Shown piece by piece: positions 7,213-14,149 of a stretch of 46,185 nt of DNA. Position numbers and translations under genes: made by a program. The stretch comes from an uncultured Flavobacteriaceae bacterium. Its GTDB lineage: Bacteria; Bacteroidota; Bacteroidia; Flavobacteriales; Flavobacteriaceae. Within the stretch, counting starts at the first letter, position 1, and the number at the start of each line of letters is the position of its first letter. Location: NCBI GenBank assembly GCA_947497145.1, contig CANMFQ010000030.1:1-46185 (forward strand), written 5' to 3'. The notes under the pieces are model-generated. The model was not told where the DNA came from, did no database searches, and saw only the letters and a list, made by a program, of their open reading frames with translations.

Positions 7213-7277
7213 GAGAAATAAAAGCCACAGCAGTATTTGTTGTGGTTTTCGTAGTTTAGGTCGCCACTCCAAATAAA
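7213..7277 (+). repeat. 3' part of the type I inter-cassette repeat, joined to Rhs core
   Basis: It carries AAAAGCCACAG...TTGTGGTTTTCG and GTTTAGGTCGCCACTCC, the same as 9873-9929, and leads directly into the Rhs core fragment. The 5' hairpin half is missing, probably displaced by the IS200 insertion. Confidence 0.75.
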
Positions 7278-9062
7278 TTGTTTAATTTTAGTATCGCATA
7301 TAACCAAGGGGAGCATCCATTGTACAACGGCAATATAGCACAAACCAAGTGGCGCGAAGCCAACCAAGACAAAAGCCTTAGGAGGTATGACTATGAGTAC
7401 GATGCATTGAATAGACTAACAACAGCAACCGATAATTTGAACCATTATACCCTTTCAGAGCTTATTTATGATAAAAATGGGAATATAGGCAAACTATACC
7501 GTAGGGGTAATGATGCTTCATCACCAACATCCCCCAATTACAACGAAATTGACAAGCTAACCTACCAGTACGATGCCGGCAACAAACTACTTGCGGTAAC
7601 CGATACAGCGTATAGTCTATTTGCAGACGAAGGTTTTAAAGATGGTAATAAAAGTGGTAATGACTATACCTATGATGCCAATGGGAATATGACTCGTGAT
7701 TTAAATAAAGGCATAAAAGGAGCAACAACTTCCGAAAAAGGTATCACCTATAACCACCTAAACTTACCTGTAACCGTGAAAATAAATGATGGTAGCGCAC
7801 ATAATGGCACTATAAATTATGTGTATGATGCAACAGGGGTGAAGCTTAAAAAAATAATATCAGGTACAAGCAATGGCATTACCGACTATGCTGGTAACTA
7901 TATCTATGAGAACGGTAATTTGCAGTTCTTTAATCACACAGAAGGGTATGTTGAACCTAAGAACTCTGACAACCTAACCCAAGGATTCAATTACGTTTTC
8001 AACTATATAGACCACTTAGGGAACGTTCGACTTAGTTATACCGATGCAAATGGTGATGGCGATATTACCACCAATGAAATCGTAAAAGAATCGAATTATT
8101 ATCCCTTTGGATTGGAGCATAAAGGCTACAACAACAATGTAAGTCCACTTGGAAATTCTAGAGCAAAGAAATTCAAGTATAATGGTATTGAACAAGAAGA
8201 AGCCTTAGGGCTTGACCTTTATGAAATGAAGTTTAGACAGTATAACCCTGCAATTGGAAGGTTTACCTCTATCGACCCTGTGACGCATTATTCGCAGTCA
8301 ACTTATGCTGCATTCGACAATAATCCGATTTTTTGGGCTGATCCTTCTGGAGCTAATTCAGTTTATAACTGGTATACTAATAGATATGAGGACGAAGATG
8401 GAAAAGAGGTAAGTTGGGAAAGTGTTCAGGCAGAATATGGTATTGGGAATAATTCTGGAAATACAGATAATGACACGAGTGGAGATGCTAATGACTTAGC
8501 ATCATTAACTGGTGATAATTTCGCTCTGCAAAGCTACCCAGACAAAATAGATTTTGTAAACACATACTCTAAAGAAGAGAAAGAAAAATTCCTGAATAGT
8601 ATAATAGAATGGTTCGGTCATATTGACAAATATGGTGGCGATGTACATCCGGGATCAATCATTGATTTTTATGCAGATTTAACTCCCGAGAATGAGAAGT
8701 ATGAGGAAGACTTTTGGACAAGAATTAGCAAAAGTATTCTAGGGTACGAAGGACACACAAGCGTTCACATTAAAGTTGGTGACAATACCGTAGAAATAGG
8801 ATATCTAAATGACGTCCAAACTAATGCTGACAAATATAGTGCTACTAATGTTAAATTTGTGGGTGGAGTTACATTTATGGAAGGTAAAAACACAAATGCG
8901 TATAAAATAAGTATTAAAAATAGTGGCGGATTTAATAATGGGGCCGATATTATATATATGAATTTTAAAGGCAAAAATAAACAGTTATATAATCAAATTA
9001 TGAAAAGAATAAAAGCCTATAAGCCTTATAAGGCAAAAATGATACCTCATAACAAACAATAA
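7278..9062 (+). CDS. Orphan Rhs C-terminal cassette with unidentified toxin tail
   Basis: The frame is open from 7260; the track begins at a TTG (7278) with FNFSIAYNQG. There is no ATG before the core, so the cassette is probably silent. Core motifs follow in order: YNGNIAQTKW, YDYEYDALNRL, DKNGNI, DYTYDANGNMTRDL, DHLGNVRLSY, ESNYYPFGLEHKGY, and the end FTSIDPV plus WADPSG near residue 345-355. The tail of about 240 aa has a pre-toxin linker (EDEDGKEVSWESVQAEYG), then EWFGHIDKYGGDVHPG and GYEGHTSVHIKVGDNTVEIG. A Gly-His-Thr followed by a beta-strand pair recalls papain-like NlpC folds, but no Cys fits, so I leave it unassigned. An envelope lipoprotein gene follows after 6 bp. Confidence 0.65.
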   Translation: MFNFSIAYNQGEHPLYNGNIAQTKWREANQDKSLRRYDYEYDALNRLTTATDNLNHYTLSELIYDKNGNIGKLYRRGNDASSPTSPNYNEIDKLTYQYDAGNKLLAVTDTAYSLFADEGFKDGNKSGNDYTYDANGNMTRDLNKGIKGATTSEKGITYNHLNLPVTVKINDGSAHNGTINYVYDATGVKLKKIISGTSNGITDYAGNYIYENGNLQFFNHTEGYVEPKNSDNLTQGFNYVFNYIDHLGNVRLSYTDANGDGDITTNEIVKESNYYPFGLEHKGYNNNVSPLGNSRAKKFKYNGIEQEEALGLDLYEMKFRQYNPAIGRFTSIDPVTHYSQSTYAAFDNNPIFWADPSGANSVYNWYTNRYEDEDGKEVSWESVQAEYGIGNNSGNTDNDTSGDANDLASLTGDNFALQSYPDKIDFVNTYSKEEKEKFLNSIIEWFGHIDKYGGDVHPGSIIDFYADLTPENEKYEEDFWTRISKSILGYEGHTSVHIKVGDNTVEIGYLNDVQTNADKYSATNVKFVGGVTFMEGKNTNAYKISIKNSGGFNNGADIIYMNFKGKNKQLYNQIMKRIKAYKPYKAKMIPHNKQ

Positions 9063-9068
9063 TTTTAG

Positions 9069-9566
9069 ATGAAATATTTTACATTATTTTTATTACTATT
9101 TTTTTTCTTTTCATGTAAAAATAAGCAGAATGAAAACTCTGATATAGTTTCATTAGGCATGTTAGGGAATTGGTCTAGTTATCAAGATAAATCATATTAT
9201 GAGTATTTCTTTACAGAAAACTACATGTATACTTATAATCCAAATGCGGGGAGTGTTTTTCAATATGATTATGTTTTTAGGCAGGACTCTATTTTTTTAC
9301 ACGATACCCGACCTGAATTTAAAGATGAACCTTATAATTATTACGATAAGGTTTTGAAAACAGATTCACTAGAAATTATTTTAGAAACAAAATCTCTGAT
9401 TAGGATTAAGGGGACAAATACTTTGGAAAGTTTTGTAAATAAAGAAATAGATCATAAAACTTTTGATACATATGGTAAACATAGGCAGAATCTTGTTATT
9501 CCTTTGGATAGTTTACTTAAATGGTCTGGTGAATCAATAAATCTAGACAACCTTGATAAGTATTAA
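9069..9566 (+). CDS. Putative immunity lipoprotein, lipocalin-like start
   Basis: The 165-aa protein opens with a hydrophobic signal and lipobox FFSC. The mature part begins LGMLGNWSSYQ, then alternating aromatic strands (YYEYFFTENYMYTYN, YDYVFRQDSIFLHD), a pattern of small beta-barrels such as lipocalin-like domains. It lies 6 bp after the Rhs tail and is the candidate immunity protein. The fold is a guess from strand pattern; the role is inferred from position. Confidence 0.55.
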   Translation: MKYFTLFLLLFFFFSCKNKQNENSDIVSLGMLGNWSSYQDKSYYEYFFTENYMYTYNPNAGSVFQYDYVFRQDSIFLHDTRPEFKDEPYNYYDKVLKTDSLEIILETKSLIRIKGTNTLESFVNKEIDHKTFDTYGKHRQNLVIPLDSLLKWSGESINLDNLDKY

Positions 9567-9570
9567 ATCG

Positions 9571-9707
9571 CCCCTAGCTGCCGCCCGAATGAGTGAATGC
9601 TAGCGCTCGTTTGTAACGAGTGCCGTAAACAGTAAGTCCCGCGAGTAGTAAACAATAGCGAATAGCAAAAGCCACAGCCGTATTTGTTGTGGTTTTCGTA
9701 GTTTAGG
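9571..9707 (+). repeat. Inter-cassette hairpin repeat, type I, long copy
   Basis: The hairpin CTCGTT-TGT-AACGAG is at 9606-9620, followed by TGCCGTAAACAGTAAG, the CCACAG...TTGTGG segment and GTTTAGG. It differs from the copy at 2771 at scattered positions. Confidence 0.8.
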
Positions 9708-9747
9708 TGTATCCCTCCGAGCAACTTGAATACCAGCACTAACAATT

Positions 9748-9763
9748 CCCCCTTTGAAGGGGG
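9748..9763. repeat. C-run/G-run palindromic hairpin common in Bacteroidota intergenic DNA
   Basis: CCCCCTTTGAAGGGGG forms a 7-bp stem with a 2-nt loop and is followed by CTAGGGGGATGT. From memory, this motif is widespread in Bacteroidota genomes and is not specific to this locus. Confidence 0.6.
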
Positions 9764-9773
9764 CTAGGGGGAT

Positions 9774-9922
9774 GTGCTCCAGCTGGCGCCCGAATGAGTG
9801 AACGCTAGTGCTCTTTTGTAACGAGTGCCGTCAACAGTAAGCCATGCGAGTAAGAAACAATAGCGAATAACAAAAGCCACAGCGGTATTTGTTGTGGTTT
9901 TCGTAGTTTAGGTCGCCACTCC
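9774..9922 (+). repeat. Inter-cassette hairpin repeat, type I, long copy joined to Rhs core
   Basis: The hairpin is CTCTTT-TGT-AACGAG at 9811-9825 with one mismatch. The rest matches the copy at 2771 and continues through GTTTAGGTCGCCACTCC into the Rhs core at 9930, exactly as at 7213-7277. About 60 bp separate it from the copy at 9571. Confidence 0.8.
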
Positions 9923-9929
9923 AAATAAA

Positions 9930-11672
9930 TTGTTTAATTTTAGTATCGCATATAACCAAGGACTGCATCCATTGTATAACGGCAATATAGCAGAAACCAA
10001 GTGGCGCTCAGCCAACCAAGACAAAAGCCTTAGGTCATATGACTATGAGTACGATGCATTGAATAGACTAACAACAGCAACCGATAATTTGAACCATTAT
10101 ACCCTTTCAGAGCTTATCTACGATAAAAATGGGAATATTGGAAAACTATACCGTAGAGGTAATGATGCTTCATCACCAACATCTCCCAATTATAACGAAA
10201 TTGACAAGCTAACTTACCAGTACGATGATGGTAACAAACTACTTGCGGTAACCGATAGGGCACCAACTTCACATGCAAATGAAGGCTTTAAAGATGGCAA
10301 TAAAAGTGATATTGACTATACCTATGATGCCAACGGGAATATGACTCGTGATTTAAATAAAGATATCACCAATATCACCTACAATCATTTAAATTTACCA
10401 ACTCGGGTACATTTTGGAGCAAGTAGCAGTAGCAGTAAAGACATTTACTATACCTATGATGCTACAGGCACTAAAATAGAAAAGAAGGTGCAAAATGGTG
10501 GGTACTACCAAGATATTACGCTTTACGCAGGTAATATGATATATAGTGGAAATACACACCCATCTGATGGCTATATGAATTTACAATTTTTCAATACCCC
10601 CGAAGGCTATGTGGAACCCAAAAACCCTGAAAATCTTGGTGAAGGGTATAACTATGTGTATCAATATAAAGACCATTTAGGGAACGTGCGACTCACATAC
10701 GCAGATAGCAATAAAGATGGTACAATCGACGCTTCCACGGAGATAATAGAGGAGAATAACTACTATCCCTTTGGAATGTTGCACCGAGGGTATAACAATG
10801 TGGTTACTTCCACTAATCCCGCACAGGATTACAAGTACAACGGAAAAGAACTCAATGATGAGCTTGGGTTGGATTGGTACGATTACGGATGGAGAAACTA
10901 TGATGCCGCATTGGGCAGATGGATGAACGTGGATAACCTTGCAGAGGATTATTATGACTTTTCCCCTTATACTTATGTTTCAAACAGCCCAATGGTATTC
11001 ATAGATCCTGATGGACAGAGAATAGTATTTGGTTTCAAAAAGGACAAGGAAGGAAATAGGCAGGGAGAGCAGGCTGTCAAGGACAACATCAATTCTGGAC
11101 TTGGCGGTGGTGGCTTCGCACAGATAGATTCAGATGGTAACCTTACCATAAACATCACCGATGAGCAAAAGACAAACCTTTCTGAGGGGCAGGCAGCATT
11201 TTTGGGAGTTCTGGAAGAGGGAATCAATGCAGTTGATTCGGAAGGCAACAGTGTGGACGTGAACATTGGCGTCTCTGTTGGAAGCGAAAGTGTGGTAATA
11301 GGTAGTTTTTCCGCAGAAGAAATAGATATCCAGGACATCAATGCTCTTGGTAATGGAGAAGCACTAAACCAGAATTCTGCCTTAGGTCATGAAGTTAAGG
11401 AACAGTTCGAAAAGCAAGTCAATGGACAGCAAAGACCTGAAGCCCATCAAGCAGGTATAGATGCTGAAAAGGCAATTACTGGTTTTACAAGGGGAAATGA
11501 TACTAGAACAAATGAAAGTCGGGAAACAGTAACAAGAAGAGGAAGGTCTGGTCGCGGCAGGGTAACTTATACAACTCGTTCCTATGATGGGTCAATAAGG
11601 TTCACCAGGGGCAATAGAACAGTTGACGAGAAAATTAAAGTTAGAAGAGGAAACGTAGTTCCAAGAAATTAA
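9930..11672 (+). CDS. Orphan Rhs C-terminal cassette with putative metallopeptidase tail (HExxE)
   Basis: This is the longest Rhs fragment here (580 aa from a TTG at 9930; no ATG precedes the core). The core covers about residues 1-362, ending SNSPMVFIDPDGQ. The tail has a Gly-rich linker and then NSALGHEVKEQFEKQ (His487, Glu488, Glu491), followed by PEAHQAGIDAEKA (His506, Glu513). His-Glu with later Ala-His and Ala-Glu resembles zinc-peptidase toxin domains of Rhs proteins in this phylum, although a classical HExxH is absent. The last 60 residues are strongly basic (repeated Arg-Gly). Codon use in the tail is richer in G and C than neighbouring tails, suggesting a separate origin. A lipoprotein gene follows 5 bp later. 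Confidence 0.65.
   Translation: MFNFSIAYNQGLHPLYNGNIAETKWRSANQDKSLRSYDYEYDALNRLTTATDNLNHYTLSELIYDKNGNIGKLYRRGNDASSPTSPNYNEIDKLTYQYDDGNKLLAVTDRAPTSHANEGFKDGNKSDIDYTYDANGNMTRDLNKDITNITYNHLNLPTRVHFGASSSSSKDIYYTYDATGTKIEKKVQNGGYYQDITLYAGNMIYSGNTHPSDGYMNLQFFNTPEGYVEPKNPENLGEGYNYVYQYKDHLGNVRLTYADSNKDGTIDASTEIIEENNYYPFGMLHRGYNNVVTSTNPAQDYKYNGKELNDELGLDWYDYGWRNYDAALGRWMNVDNLAEDYYDFSPYTYVSNSPMVFIDPDGQRIVFGFKKDKEGNRQGEQAVKDNINSGLGGGGFAQIDSDGNLTINITDEQKTNLSEGQAAFLGVLEEGINAVDSEGNSVDVNIGVSVGSESVVIGSFSAEEIDIQDINALGNGEALNQNSALGHEVKEQFEKQVNGQQRPEAHQAGIDAEKAITGFTRGNDTRTNESRETVTRRGRSGRGRVTYTTRSYDGSIRFTRGNRTVDEKIKVRRGNVVPRN
10326..10655 (+). repeat. Long direct repeat within Rhs core, copy 2
   Basis: It matches 5149-5478 over about 330 bp by eye. 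Downstream the two cassettes switch to different tails. Confidence 0.85.
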
Positions 11673-11677
11673 ATAGT

Positions 11678-12019
11678 ATGTTCATGAGATTATTTAGTCG
11701 TTCGTTACTGTTATTACTCCTATGTTCTTGTGCTGCAAAAAAATCTGAGCATAAATCAGCTAGCAGCATCTATGAATCACAGATTACCGTAGTGGAAAAA
11801 TTTCTTGACGGAAAAAAAATAAAAGGCACTGGTCTGACCGATGCAATACTTTTTTTGGAAGAATTGACTAGTATTGATTCAGAAGTTGGTGATGGATTCG
11901 TTGACACTTATGAACCAACCTTAAAAAACGTGAAAGATTGGAATGAGTGGTATAAATCTAATAAACATCTTCTATACTGGGACGAGTCAGAGCAGAAAGT
12001 AAAATTGAAAAAAGAGTGA
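11678..12019 (+). CDS. Putative immunity lipoprotein
   Basis: The 113-aa product starts at ATG 11678 (ATG 11684 is equally possible) and has a Leu-run signal with lipobox LCSC. The mature part contains GLTDAILFLEELTSI and ends with a tryptophan-rich segment, DWNEWYKSNKHLLYWDES. I have seen the W-x-W-Y pattern in small periplasmic proteins but cannot name a family. Its position 5 bp after the Rhs tail marks it as the immunity candidate for the HExxE toxin. Confidence 0.6.
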   Translation: MFMRLFSRSLLLLLLCSCAAKKSEHKSASSIYESQITVVEKFLDGKKIKGTGLTDAILFLEELTSIDSEVGDGFVDTYEPTLKNVKDWNEWYKSNKHLLYWDESEQKVKLKKE

Positions 12020-12028
12020 GAAAAGCCA

Positions 12029-12165
12029 CTCCGCTCTCCGAAGAGTATTGAGTAGGGCTGTGCGAAGTTTGTAACTTCGTACCGTCAACAGTAAGCCATG
12101 CGAGTAAGAAACAATAGTGAATTACAAAAGCTACAGCAGTATTTGTTGTGACTTTGTGTTGCAGC
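12029..12165 (+). repeat. Inter-cassette element, type II, left part
   Basis: It includes the 34-bp leader, the hairpin GAAGTT-TGT-AACTTC (12064-12078) and a 75-bp segment (12091-12165) repeated at 12747-12821 with one visible difference. The right terminal repeat is missing here and appears instead at 12834. Confidence 0.8.
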
Positions 12166-12181
12166 TATTATACTATCTTTG
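12154..12181 (+). promoter_or_regulatory. Probable promoter for the orphan immunity gene
   Basis: TTG at 12154-12156, a 17-nt spacer, then TATCTTTG at 12174-12181 match the Bacteroidota TTG/TAnnTTTG promoter. The -33 part lies inside the repeat and the -7 part just outside it, 36 bp before the ATG at 12217. Confidence 0.6.
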
Positions 12182-12216
12182 AAACGCTTTTAGACAGTAA
12201 TGATTAATAACTCTTT

Positions 12217-12735
12217 ATGGAGGAGGAAGAAATAGATAATTTAATAAAAATAATGTTAGACGACAATGAAGTCGTTTTAAAGAAATATTTTCATGAAGGA
12301 AGTATTTATGTTGACACTGTAAGTAAAGACTTTGTCCCAGATGATGATAGGTATGCCACTGTAGGTGGTAGGGGACCTTTGAGGATAAGTATATCAAACA
12401 AAACAATAGAAAGAATCCATTATTTAGACTTTCCCTCAGAGCTAATCGAGGAGAAACCTACGCCTTCAATCGAGGAAATAATAGAAAAAGCTGCAAATAG
12501 AAGGTATATAAACGAAAAAGATATTGTGGATTTTTTACTTAATGTAGATGAGAATGGCCATTCAAATGACGAATCATATCACATTAACGAATTTGACAGG
12601 GAACTTATAGGGTTGGAGTTCAACAATAAAGAGCTTGAAAATAGATTTAGGGACTTTTTTAATAGAATTGGGGTTAAATTTTTAATTGATAAACCTTCTA
12701 AAATTTTGATTGAAAGAGAGCTTCCCGATTCTTAG
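12217..12735 (+). CDS. Orphan cytoplasmic immunity protein, paralogue of the protein at 3590
   Basis: This 172-aa soluble protein lacks a signal peptide and has an acidic N-terminus. It shares the GGxGPLxIxxxxK block and the C-terminal IxIERE pattern with the protein at 3590-4117. No toxin or Rhs core lies upstream. Instead, the gene sits between two 75-bp direct repeats and has its own apparent promoter. An orphan immunity gene of this kind would protect against toxins of related neighbours. The immunity role is inferred from the paralogue and the locus. Confidence 0.55.
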   Translation: MEEEEIDNLIKIMLDDNEVVLKKYFHEGSIYVDTVSKDFVPDDDRYATVGGRGPLRISISNKTIERIHYLDFPSELIEEKPTPSIEEIIEKAANRRYINEKDIVDFLLNVDENGHSNDESYHINEFDRELIGLEFNNKELENRFRDFFNRIGVKFLIDKPSKILIERELPDS

Positions 12736-12746
12736 TATTTGATTGC

Positions 12747-12856
12747 GTAAGCCATGTGAGTAAGAAACAATAGTGAATTACAAAAGCTACAGCAGTATTT
12801 GTTGTGACTTTGTGTTGCAGCCAATGTGTGTGACTGCGAAGTTGCAAACTTCGCAG
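12747..12856 (+). repeat. Inter-cassette element, type II, right part
   Basis: It starts with the 75-bp direct repeat (12747-12821) and ends with the palindromic terminal repeat at 12834-12856 (10-bp stem, GCA loop). With the left part at 12029 it makes one element split by the immunity gene. Confidence 0.8.
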
Positions 12857-12925
12857 AGCAGTTTCTTTGATTAAAGAACTTCAACAAATAAAAGCTAATA
12901 AATCGACCAGTTTAAAAGAGTATTC

Positions 12926-13043
12926 CCAGCTCTGCGAAGGTGTGCTGTGAGTAAGGCTTAAAGCCTTGCGTAACTGCAAATAAGATGGTAGTAGGTTTAC
13001 CAGTATACCAGTATCGGCTTGTAGGAGCAGGTATCAAACTACC
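12926..13043 (+). repeat. Structured repeat, type III, copy 1
   Basis: It begins CCAGCTCTGCGAAGG and ends GGTATCAAACTACC. Inside is a hairpin AAGGCTT-A-AAGCCTT, and GGTAG near 12987 can pair with the final CTACC. The second copy is at 13905-14014. Together they bracket a recombinase remnant and the antitoxin/ParE module. Confidence 0.75.
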
Positions 13044-13124
13044 TACCAATTTAACACAGGATTTAATGTGCTGACTTCACAGATAATTAAGAAATAGAAA
13101 AAGTACAATGAAAAGGCAGAGAAT

Positions 13125-13274
13125 ATAAAGCAAATCAGAGCATTAATTACAAATTAGTTAGAACCATACAACTTACGAAAGGTACAATATTTAGCAGAAC
13201 ATAAATACATAAGTTCTACGGAAAGATATGTACAAAACGATTTAGTGTATCGAAAGTCTGTACGAAACGAATAA
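13125..13274 (+). pseudogene. C-terminal remnant of a tyrosine recombinase
   Basis: The + strand frame reads IKQIRALITN, a stop at 13155-13157, then YNLRKVQYLAEHKYISSTER and YVQNDL. This corresponds to the end of tyrosine recombinases, where HxLR/GH...(S/T)TxxY carries the catalytic His and Tyr. The Gly of the usual GH is Ala-Glu here. No N-terminal or core-binding part is present. It is likely debris of an integrase that once acted at or near this locus. Confidence 0.6.
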
Positions 13275-13355
13275 CACCTATCATCCATCCATTTAGTTAA
13301 AGTAAAAATCTAGGGAACAAAAATTGTATCTTTACGATAAGAAAAAGAAAATCTT

Positions 13356-13589
13356 ATGTCAGCTTTAGATTTAAGAAATACAGTCAAAGAGTATGTAAAC
13401 ACCGCAGATATAAGGCTTTTAAAAATGATAAAAGCATTAGCTGAAAGTTATCAAAATGATGAACAAGAACTTAGGTTAAGTGAAGAGCAATATAAAATGA
13501 TTGACAAACGAAGAGAAGGCCATTTAAAAGGCGAAAACAAATCTTTTACTTGGGAACAAGTCAAACAAAATGTAAGAAACTCCAGTTAA
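13356..13589 (+). CDS. Antitoxin of a ParE/RelE-type module (addiction-module antitoxin family)
   Basis: The 77-aa protein has an N-terminal helical part and the C-terminal signature LSEEQYKMIDKRREGHLKGE...SFTWEQVK, typical of the short 'unstable antitoxin' family paired with ParE/RelE toxins. TATCTTTA near 13328 is a near match to the Bacteroidota -7 box. The partner toxin gene follows after 4 bp but carries a stop codon, so this antitoxin is probably left without an active toxin. Confidence 0.75.
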   Translation: MSALDLRNTVKEYVNTADIRLLKMIKALAESYQNDEQELRLSEEQYKMIDKRREGHLKGENKSFTWEQVKQNVRNSS

Positions 13590-13593
13590 GTAG

Positions 13594-13884
13594 ATGACAT
13601 ATATTTTGGAAGTTAAGAATGAAGCTAATTTAGAAATCATTGAAGCTTATCTTTATTACGAAGGAAAACGAAGGGGATAAGGCGAAGAATTTTTAGAGCA
13701 TTTAGACACTTATTTTGAAAGAATTACAGCAAACCCAAAACACTTCCCACAAAAGAGAGAACCATATCGAGAAGCATTTATAAAGCGTTTTCCGTTTTTG
13801 ATTATTTATGAAATAGAGAAAGACAGAGTGATTGTTTATGCTGTTTTTAATACTTGGCAAAACTCAGAAAAGAAAAAGAAATAA
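13594..13884 (+). pseudogene. ParE/RelE-family toxin gene inactivated by a nonsense codon
   Basis: From ATG 13594 the frame reads MTYILEVKNEANLEIIEAYL, then YYEGKRRG, then TAA at 13678-13680. It continues in frame as GEEFLEHLDTYFERITANPK and on to FIKRFPFLIIYEIEKDRVIV, ending at TAA 13882-13884. The full 96 residues cover the whole ParE/RelE fold. In relatives the residue at the stop is commonly Leu, so a single TTA to TAA change would explain it. Otherwise the sequence looks well preserved, suggesting a recent loss. Confidence 0.8.
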
Positions 13885-13904
13885 TCTACGCAAACAAAAT
13901 CAAA

Positions 13905-14014
13905 CCAGCTCTCCGAAGGTGCGCCGTGAGTAAGGTTTATATCCGTACGTAACTGCAAATAAGATGGTAGTAGGTCTACCGGTATCGGCTTTCAGGAGCA
14001 GGTATCAAACTACC
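13905..14014 (+). repeat. Structured repeat, type III, copy 2
   Basis: It is the counterpart of 12926-13043. The internal arm is changed to AAGGTTTATATCCGTACGT and no longer pairs perfectly, while the outer GGTAG...CTACC pairing is kept. Confidence 0.75.
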
Positions 14015-14115
14015 TTTCTGATGTTACAGTAGCAATACTGTAGTGTGAAGCGAGAAAGGAAAAGGCTTTGTACAGGAGTCAAGTATGGGTAAAAGAGATG
14101 AGCGAAAGCGAACCA

Positions 14116-14149
14116 CTCCGCTCTCCGAAGAGTATTGAGTAGGGCTGTG
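14116..14149 (+). repeat. 34-bp leader segment of the type II element, third copy
   Basis: CTCCGCTCTCCGAAGAGT and the following TATTGAGTAGGGCTGTG also occur at 2901 and 12029. CTCTCCGAAGAG can form a small hairpin. The terminal palindrome does not follow here; this marks the right edge of the repeat-rich region. Confidence 0.75.

Noticed and set aside
2771-12856. CRISPR array
   Set aside because: The repeats are about 50-140 bp, unevenly spaced by genes, and vary in sequence; there are no regular spacers and no cas genes.
2771-12856. Group II intron fragments
   Set aside because: Hairpins and GTG-containing starts suggested it, but no domain V or reverse transcriptase was seen.
1463-14014. 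Integron cassette array with attC sites
   Set aside because: Structured repeats between small genes look similar, but I see no paired attC core sites (GTTRRRY/RYYYAAC) and no integron integrase; the only recombinase is a short remnant of the general tyrosine type.
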